Assembly (NCBI RefSeq): GCF_041146395.1
Contig: NC_090995.1
Coordinates: 10,518,501-10,582,500 of the forward strand
Origin: Eulemur rufifrons
Lineage: Eukaryota > Chordata > Mammalia > Primates > Lemuridae
Length of the DNA: 64,000 bases
Reading direction: 5' to 3'
The translations under genes and the position numbers were made by a program. Below are positions 56,190-64,000 of this stretch, in pieces. The notes below the pieces were generated by a model that did no database searches, was not told the DNA's origin, and was given only the letters and a program-made list of their open reading frames with translations. Each line of letters opens with the position of its first letter. Position 1 is the stretch's first letter.

Positions 56190-57025
56190 GACCTAAAATG
56201 CCCAACTGCCTTTCCTCCTGTGTTCTTTGCCCAGTTGCTCAAGCTAGAAATCTGGATGTCATCCTACTCGCCTGCATGTCCCTTACCCTCGCCCCGGTGT
56301 CGGCCTGTCTATTCCCAGCAACTCTGAACCCCTTGAGTCTTATTTCCGTCCATTCCCATCGTCACCCTTATCTTACTCGAGGCCACTATGGCCTCCCTTG
56401 GGTTAATACAAGAGCCTCTTTTTTGTCCTCCCGCCGATCATTTTTAACACTGTGGACAAAGCAAACTTTCTCCAACACCACTGATATGTTTTAAATTTCT
56501 GCTTAAAGTCTTCCATGGCTCCAGTACCCTCAAGATGCTACGTAAACTTCTCAGAGTTGCCCAGAAAGCCTTCATGATCTGGCTCTTGTGTATGGCTCCA
56601 CCCCTTTCCCTTTTCTCCCTCCCACTCAGCTTGGCCATGCTGAAATATTTCCTTTCCTTCCCTGCACCTCATGCCTGTTTCTCAGGACCTTTGCACCTGC
56701 TGCCTTTGTCTGTCTGACCCTGACCTGTCACTCAGGACTTGGCTCTGAAGTCACCTCCTGCAAGGAGCCTGCCTTGATTTCCATCCCAACAGTGGCCCGG
56801 TTGAGTACTCCCTCGGTGCGTTTCCATAGCACCCCTGTGACAGTACCAGTCCTTCTCTGTTGTAGCTGGTTGCTTATCTCTTACACCCCCTAGATGGAGT
56901 ATGAGTTGTTGAGGATCCAGACAAGGACTTACTGATCACTGTCTCTCCAGCCACTCAGTACAGTGCCTGACATAGGGCATGTATTCAATAAATATTCTTG
57001 AAATAATGCCTAACAATGAATGAAT
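56190..57025 (+). mobile_element. LINE-2 3' part
   Basis: Contains CTTCCATGGCTCCAGTACCC, TTTGCACCTGCTGCCTTTGT and CAGTGCCTGACATAGG followed by CAATAAATATTCTTGAA, the typical L2 3' end. Broken frames only; an old element. Confidence 0.82.
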
Positions 57026-57757
57026 AAAAGACCATCTATTAGAGTGTTTCTTAACCGTATTTCCCCATTATCATCCTACTAAGGTGCAAAATTAAATTAA
57101 ATTTGAAGACATTAAACACCAAGGAGAGAAATTAAATACCAAGGAGTGGACAACTTCTAGAGCACCAGGAGTACATTACTTGTCCTAAAGACCTTGTTTT
57201 GTCAAGAGCTGGTAGAGCAGACGAAGACACCGAAAGCCTTAATTTTATGGCAGGCTTTGGCCCGTGAACAAAACCTACTCTGAAGCCAGACACATATGCT
57301 TTGCAATGGTTATCATTTTAATGTCATGAGGAAAATAGAAAATTATTTGGGTTTCTTTTTCTGTACAAACCAATCTATTAGTTCTAGATTTTTGTATAAC
57401 ATAATGATAAACAATCCAATTGGTTTAACTCTTCAATAAAAAAAGATTTTGTTGGTTAGGGCCACAAACCATAGTAATATCTAAGATATTTTTCTACCCC
57501 TAAGAACTGATATATTTATTTATCTTTTTGCCCAATGGGGCAATAATGTTCTCTATGAGAATGCATGGTGTATCAGTATTGCTTTTTTCTCCAAGATACT
57601 GAATAAGAAGCTTATAGCTCACCTGTTATTTTTTAAAATGAGAAAGTTATAGTGAGTCTGATATCTTAAGAGCCTCTAAATTTCCTCAGGATAGGTACAG
57701 TATTGTTTGCCATTAGAGAATGTGTTTTCTGAAAAAGTTTGTGACCAATGAAACTGA

Positions 57758-58119
<362 letters not shown>

Positions 58120-58189
58120 TTGAAGACTTATTTTAAAATATATTTTTTATTTGTATACCTCTCATTCCCATCAGATTTATCTCCAGGGA

Positions 58190-58460
58190 TGTCTTAGTCA
58201 ATTCAGGTGCTATAGCAGAATACCACAGACAGGGTGGCTTAAACAGCAAACATTTATTTCTCATAGTTCTGGAGGCTGGGAAACCTAAGATTAAGGTACT
58301 TGCTGCAGATCTGGTGTCTGAGTTCTTACTGTACCCTCACATGGTGTAGAGAAATAGAGATCTTGTGTTCCTTTCTAAAATTCCCAAGACCAAAGGCTAG
58401 TCGAAGACATCTGTGATTTCACCAGTGATATTAATAAGTGTGGCATTTGCGATTTTTTCC
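58190..58460. repeat. Old interspersed repeat, family unclear
   Basis: CAGAATACCACAGACAGGGT, GGCTTAAACAGCAAACATTT and AGTTCTGGAGGCTGGGAA are phrases of a common mammalian LTR/DNA repeat. A related phrase occurs at 38055-38125 (TGTCTATTGCTATGTAACAC). I cannot name the family with confidence. Confidence 0.4.
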
Positions 58461-58589
58461 TAGAAGCCCTTTTTGATAGTAATTAGAGAGTGAGCATTCT
58501 CAAAGTTTTTAATATTTTGATCAAACCCCTTCACAAACTATTAAGATAAAGAAGTAGTGCTTCACAATTAGGTGCTTTAAAGGCTTAAT

Positions 58590-58760
58590 TCTCATTCATT
58601 TATTTGTTGAGCACATATTTATTGTCTGCTCTGTGTCATAGCATACTTTGTTTTAGGCTCTAGGAATCGAATAGTGATAGAAATTCCCTCCCTACATTTT
58701 AGGAGGGAAACAGATTTTAAAGACAAGAAATAAGCAAATATTAATACAGAGTATGAGTAA
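58590..58760 (-). mobile_element. L2-like fragment, minus strand
   Basis: ATTTATTTGTTGAGCACAT followed by TCTGCTCTGTGTCATAG and a diverged tail of AAATAAGC units resembles antisense L2. Confidence 0.5.
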
Positions 58761-61700
58761 TAAGTAAAAAATTAAGAAAAAGTTTACCAAACGATGTAGG
58801 AAAGTGTTCCAAATCATCTATATTAGGCTTTGATTGGACCTAAATTTTGATAAATTCACGCGTAATTTCTTAAACTCAGGTTGAATCCCTTTCCTCATGA
58901 TAGGAAATAATTGTCTTTCTAGTGGAATATTTTAGGTTATTAATAAACATGATTAATCCTAAATACAGAATAAAAATTTTTAAAAGATGTATTTTTGAAA
59001 ATTTCTAGACTTGAGTTGGCCAAGAAACTTTTGGGCTAATGTCCTTACTGAGAAAATGGAGATTGTCATTTATTCAGGGACTAGGACAAGTGACAAATCG
59101 TGAATTGAATGGCATGCTTAGACATTCCAGCCTTCCAGAAAATGCTGTGGATTATTGCCCCTTCTATACCAGCCACAGTTAGGGAAAAAGCAAACAGAAA
59201 TCTTTTTCTACGTAAGGACAGACTGAGGGATAATTTTGATCTGGCTCTTTATGTAATAATTTTCTTTGATCCCGCATATTTTCAGCCAGAAACAAATTTT
59301 TACTTACTAGAGAGGTTTCCTGCTCTTCTTTGATCATTTGTTTTTTAAATAACACGAATGTTTCATGAATGTTCATTTTATGTTGTTAAAATGCCTAATT
59401 TTTTTTTTTATCAAATCAGCACATTCTTTGGTGAAGAACTAAGAAATCGGTTCTCAGAAATCATCGTTTCAGGGATTCCACAACTGACAAATATAGTCTT
59501 TTAGTTACTAGCTGGGTTATATTTTTGGTGTTGCTTAGGTTTTCCCCAGCCTCGGACCTTCTGCAATAATCCACAATAATAACAGTTTGTGATTCCACAG
59601 AAAACAAATCACTGCCACGCTTTAGTTGTGGTCTTGCTGTCATTTCGTGCGATACGGCTCATTTTGTTGCATAAACCATAAAGTTTACAACACTCCTTGG
59701 ATCTCTGAGGCCAGCTGGTCACATAGTGGACATTTATTGGGAATTACACTGGTGTCCTCTGCTGGAATGTGTCTGATGTGAATTCTCAGGGTTACCTCTG
59801 GCCTAGTGCATTCCAAGCAAGTTTGTCCCTTGTGGACGAAACATCACTGTATGTTATGTTTCGTTTCCATGCAGCTGAGTTTTTTCCCTTTCATATAGAT
59901 CCTCTGTCTTAAAAATTTCTAGCTTTAGGATTTTTTTCTTTGACATTTTTCTAGTTACTTCATTGCTTTTCTCTATTCCCAAGTAACTCTCTGTATTGCT
60001 GTCATAGTGCTTCACATATAAAAATAACTTATTAAATATTTGGTGGCTGAATGACTGATTTCTGCCTTCTTCCTAATCTCTAAAAATAGCTTATTAAATA
60101 TTTGGTGGCTGAATGACTGATTTCTGTACTCTTCCTAATCCCTACCCATCACCCCGAAGGTTAAAATATCAGTTATTTAGATTCAAATATTTAAATACCT
60201 ACAAAAAATGTGTTCCTTGGAGGAATGTGTAAAGTTAAGGTGGTTATCTATACCTTTATATTCTGCAGGAGCAGCTGTGTTTCGAGGCGAAGAATGAGAT
60301 GACGTGTCTCTCTTTGATTTTTAAAATTAAAAACAAATTTAAACAATTTAGAATAGAATCAGATGGAATAAAGGGATAGTGAGTTAAATGATTGGCCAGG
60401 ATAAGAAATAAAATAAATCAGATTAAGCAAGAAATGTAACAAGTCTAGAAAACATAACACTATCATCACCGCAAAAAAAAAAAAGTTAAAATGCCTATTT
60501 TTCACCCAATACCTGGCAAAGTCTCCCTTTTGGAAGAATAATCTCTATTTTTTAAAAAAAATGTGTGTTTCATTTTTAGATATAAATATCTAAAAACCTA
60601 GAAAGAGTCATTCCTTTGACAGAAATATCAAATTAGGTTTAATAGCCCGAACAGGCCAGATTCTGTATGTTCCATAGCATAAGGAAAATCGTAAGTATGA
60701 TTATGGGATGGCGGATTGGAGAGCTCATTGAAGTTTCAAATTTTGCGATCTAATGGTACAAAGTCAGAAAACCTTTAAAAATACATGAAACTCGTTTTTC
60801 TTTCAATGTGATGAGCTGGCATCAGGGTATGGTGTCTTCCCTTGGTCTGCGGCTTCACATCTAGGGTGGGGGTCAAGGGATTTGCCTGCAATTTCAGGCC
60901 GATGCAAAACCAGAGCCAGGTCCTCCTTGTAATTATGTTTTCCTGTAATAGCTCCCAAGCTCTGCTCCTCCTTCAAGTTCATGCTTTATTAAAGTCGATG
61001 GGCAGAGGCTTTGCTACCCTCTCGTGCTACCCTAACAAACAGTGAGAAGCCGCCACCCACGAGGGACCAGAATTGGTCTGTGCGGTGGAAGGAGGGTTGG
61101 CCACCATGACAGCTGGAGTTTTCTGTGGATTGGGATGCTTTAAAAGTCGGTAATAGATACTATTCAAGATTAGAGAGGAGCCTCACAAAAGAAGAGGTTA
61201 TTTGAGAATGACCAACTCTAAAGGACTGCAAGGAAGGCAGCAGAGCGGAGCAAAGGAGGAGGCATTGGGTTGCAGGGGCCACTGTCCAGGTCAGGGGCCC
61301 TTGGAGAGTTACAAGCACAATACCCAGCATAGCTGGGGCGCCAGGGGCTGGAGTGCAGAAGGTGGCCAAAAAAGATGGTTCTAATGGAGAAGCTAAACGC
61401 ATTCCTGTGTCTAATCACAAGAAAGGTGCAAGAAAATACAGAGCTTTGCAAAGCTCTCCCATGACACTAGGGGAAGAAAAAAAATTTACCCCATTTGTGT
61501 CTGAAAATAAAATTCATATTTCAAGAAAGAGGGAGTTTGGTTAACACAATCTAGCCATTTGTTCCAACGTTTGAAGGAAGAAAGATTAAACTTCTTTGAC
61601 ACACATTCCTGCTAAGCAATCCCTTGCTGCCTCTTCATTGCTCCACTTTCCCTTTTACTCATGCTTGACATGACCATTTTATTCGATTTATAACTGGGTT

Positions 61701-63370
61701 TGAGGTTGGCTGCTTTGTCAATTGGCCTTCCCTTTATAATAAATTCACAAGATATTTTAAACACTCATGAAGTAATCTCTATGTGTCAATAACTCTAATT
61801 TACTCTCTATAAACACAATATCACCAATGGGATGTGTTAATGAATACCTTGAGCATGAGGTAAGGACTCTCCACTGCGTTGTGCAAGCTTCATGCTGTAT
61901 GTCTACCTAGACAGTGAAGGATTCGACCCCAAGTTAATAAGGTAGTTCATTATTCACTCACAAGACTATTACTCACTCCTAGCAGAATAATGCGGGAAAT
62001 TGAAATTGATGTAAATTGTACTTTCAGATTTCAAAGCAATATGGTTTTTAGTGACACACTTGGGAAAAATGAAAGATGCCACTTCCTGGAGCAGAGTGTG
62101 TTATGACACTCTCTGATTAAGGCAGAACAATGAGTTCCATTCTCTGGTTAACACTCTACTCTGTATTTCTTTGAATTGTCTTTTTTCCTATTTTTAAAAA
62201 TAGGTCTAGTTATTGTGACCAATATAAAAACTCTGGGTAGAAAAAATATTGAATAAAAATTGCTAAATCTGAAATATTTGAAGAGTTAAGTTAAATGGTA
62301 AGTATTTATGCTTTTTATTTGCTTCTTCTCTGCAGAAGAGGTTCATAAATGTGACTTCTTGCTAATGGAAGAAGGAATTAGTAGGGGTTTGCATTCAAAA
62401 TACCTAAATTCTTCAACTCACATGAAATTACCAAACTGACACATTGGTGTGAGACAACAGCATTTTAACCTGAGAGCAGGAACAAGAAGGTTTATTCCTT
62501 TGACTGCTGCAATAATCCACCTGGGAATGAAGCCAAATATTGCAAAGTAAATTTTAAACGGTGTGGTGGTTTTTATTGACTATATTGGAACATTTTAAAA
62601 ATGGATAAACCACAGCTTCTGTAGGTAAAAACTGAATGAGGAAGACTGAAATAAGAAAAGGAAGGAGAGAAAGGAGAGAGATTCGTTTTCTTGGAGAATG
62701 ACATGGTTGTCTTTCCACTTAGAAATAACTGCTACCTTCACTGGACATTGTTCAGAATTTTCATGCCTTCACCGAGCGACCATTTTCCTTTGTGGTCCAC
62801 ATAACATCAGTAGGCTGCAGACTGACTTCTCTGCTTGTTAGACGCAAAGGCACCCTTTGAAGTCGGAGCTTTGTAGCCTCTTAATTTCAGTTTTCTCATA
62901 AAGTCCAAACTGATATTTCTATGAGTCAATAGTCACCAGTTCTTCTCTTTGTAACTCTGTGATGTTCCAGGCAAGAGATGCTTCAGAGCATCCTGAGTGT
63001 AACCAAGAAAAATAACTCGGGCCCTAAGAAGTGACATTTTCGTTTATTATATGGCCAGTTCTTACTGATAGCATCTGTTAATTGAAATCTCGTATTAATT
63101 ATAGTAAAACACAATGCTATTCTTGATTTAAATTAAGTTAATTTTTGCGTTTAATTATTGTTATCTACAGCACAATTTACCAAATCACTCTGTAAAATAT
63201 TTTTCTCACACATTATTTGTCATAGTTCATTTTTATAGTTTTATGGTCTCTTGAGGTATATTACCTTTTCCTTTGTTTTCCCAGAATAAAGCCTTCATGG
63301 ACTTCTAGTTTTGGAATTTTATTACTAAAGCTTTTGGAAACCAAAATGGTAGACAGCATTAGTCTTTTTC
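58761..63370. other. Gene-free IBSP upstream stretch
   Basis: AT-rich sequence with the 62-bp duplication at 60020. CATAGTGCTTCACATATAAA just before it resembles an L2 3' end. No exon of DMP1 or other gene seen. Confidence 0.55.
60020..60143. repeat. 62-bp tandem duplication
   Basis: Two adjacent copies, 60020-60081 and 60082-60143, share TTATTAAATATTTGGTGGCT and GAATGACTGATTTCTG, differing at only a few places. Confidence 0.9.
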
Positions 63371-63690
63371 TTTTGAGACAGAGTCTCACTCTGTCACCCT
63401 GGCTAGAGTGCCACAGCGTCAGCCTAGCGCACAGCAACCTCAGACTCCTGGGCTCAAGCGATCCTCCTGCCTCAGCCTCCTGAGGAACTGGGACTACAGG
63501 CATGCGCCACCATGCCCGGCTAATTTTTTCTATATATATTTTTAGTTGTCCAGCTAATTTCTTTCTATTTTTAGTGGAGACGGGGTCTCGCTCTTGCTCG
63601 GGATGGTCTTGAACTCTTGACCTCAAGTGATCCTCCTGCCTCGGCCTCCCAGAGTGCTAGGATTACAGGCGTGAGCCACCGCGCCAGGCC
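63371..63690 (-). mobile_element. Alu SINE, minus strand
   Basis: Runs from TTTTGAGACAGAGTCTCACT to CACCGCGCCAGGCC. Tail very short, and no clear target duplication seen. Same central linker type. Confidence 0.9.
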
Positions 63691-63810
63691 TAGATCTCTA
63701 GACTTGTTCCCCCTACATGTCTGCTTCGGTTCACATCCATTATTCCCCAGGGAAACACAAATGCGCAGTTTTCTGAACCACATGTGTGTGAATTTCAAGT
63801 ATCTTTTAAA

Positions 63811-63846
63811 TATATATGTGTGTGTGTGTGTGTGTGTATGTGTGTA
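63811..63846. repeat. (TG)n microsatellite
   Basis: TATATATG followed by about 12 TG units, then variant TATG units. It lies just after a minus-strand Alu. Confidence 0.92.
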
Positions 63847-64000
63847 TTGCTATATGTGCCTATGTCTCTATATATAACACGTTACACATATATTTAAAAC
63901 ATTTTCTCCTCTACTATTTTATCATATCTATAAATATGTTTCCTTTTCACTAATTAAACATTGTAGTGAGAAAATTAGGGAGGAAAATGAAAAACGTATC

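Overview
The window is vertebrate nuclear DNA, most likely from a lemur-type (strepsirrhine) primate. It holds nine Alu-family SINEs. Their body and extended central A-rich linker (a stretch like AGAAAGAAATTATCTGGCCA before TATATATAGAAAAAATTAGC) are typical of strepsirrhine Alus. It also has MIR, L2 and old L1 fragments, MaLR and ERV LTRs, low CpG overall and small exons with GT-AG introns. There are no bacterial, phage or CRISPR features.

Two protein-coding genes are present, both on the minus strand. They belong to the SIBLING family of secreted acidic phosphoproteins of bone and dentine. IBSP (bone sialoprotein) runs from a promoter near 52.75-52.83 kb to a poly(A) signal near 42.08 kb, with seven exons and a 303-residue product. 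MEPE (matrix extracellular phosphoglycoprotein) follows downstream, from a proposed promoter and exon 1 near 35.4 kb to its last exon at 24.575-23.100 kb, with five exons and a 558-residue product. The order IBSP then MEPE, head to tail, matches the mammalian SIBLING cluster (DSPP-DMP1-IBSP-MEPE-SPP1) read in reverse. DMP1 would lie to the right of the window and SPP1 to the left; neither is inside. All internal coding introns are phase 0, as expected for the family.

Region by region: 1-22.7 kb is gene-free DNA downstream of MEPE, with MIRs, one Alu, old L1-like pieces, MER5 fragments and microsatellites. 22.7-35.4 kb is MEPE. Its introns hold an RHNO1 processed pseudogene inserted about 50 bp before the exon 4 acceptor, and a solo ERV LTR carrying five 35-36 bp CCAAT-box repeats. 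35.5-42.0 kb is the IBSP-MEPE intergenic segment, with an MST-type LTR, three Alus and a nested Alu/L1 insertion that used one target site twice. 42.05-52.83 kb is IBSP. 52.8-64 kb is IBSP upstream DNA, with three minus-strand Alus, an L2 3' end, a (CA)n and a (TG)n tract and a 62-bp tandem duplication.

Both proteins act outside the cell in mineralised matrix. IBSP nucleates hydroxyapatite through poly-glutamate runs and binds integrins through RGD. MEPE carries RGD, SGDG and a C-terminal ASARM peptide that restrains mineralisation and affects phosphate handling. I saw no wholly new biological system. The most unusual items are the RHNO1 retrocopy beside MEPE exon 4, the CCAAT-repeat LTR in sense orientation within MEPE, the double use of one insertion site, and a CpG-rich block in MEPE intron 2 that I could not identify.
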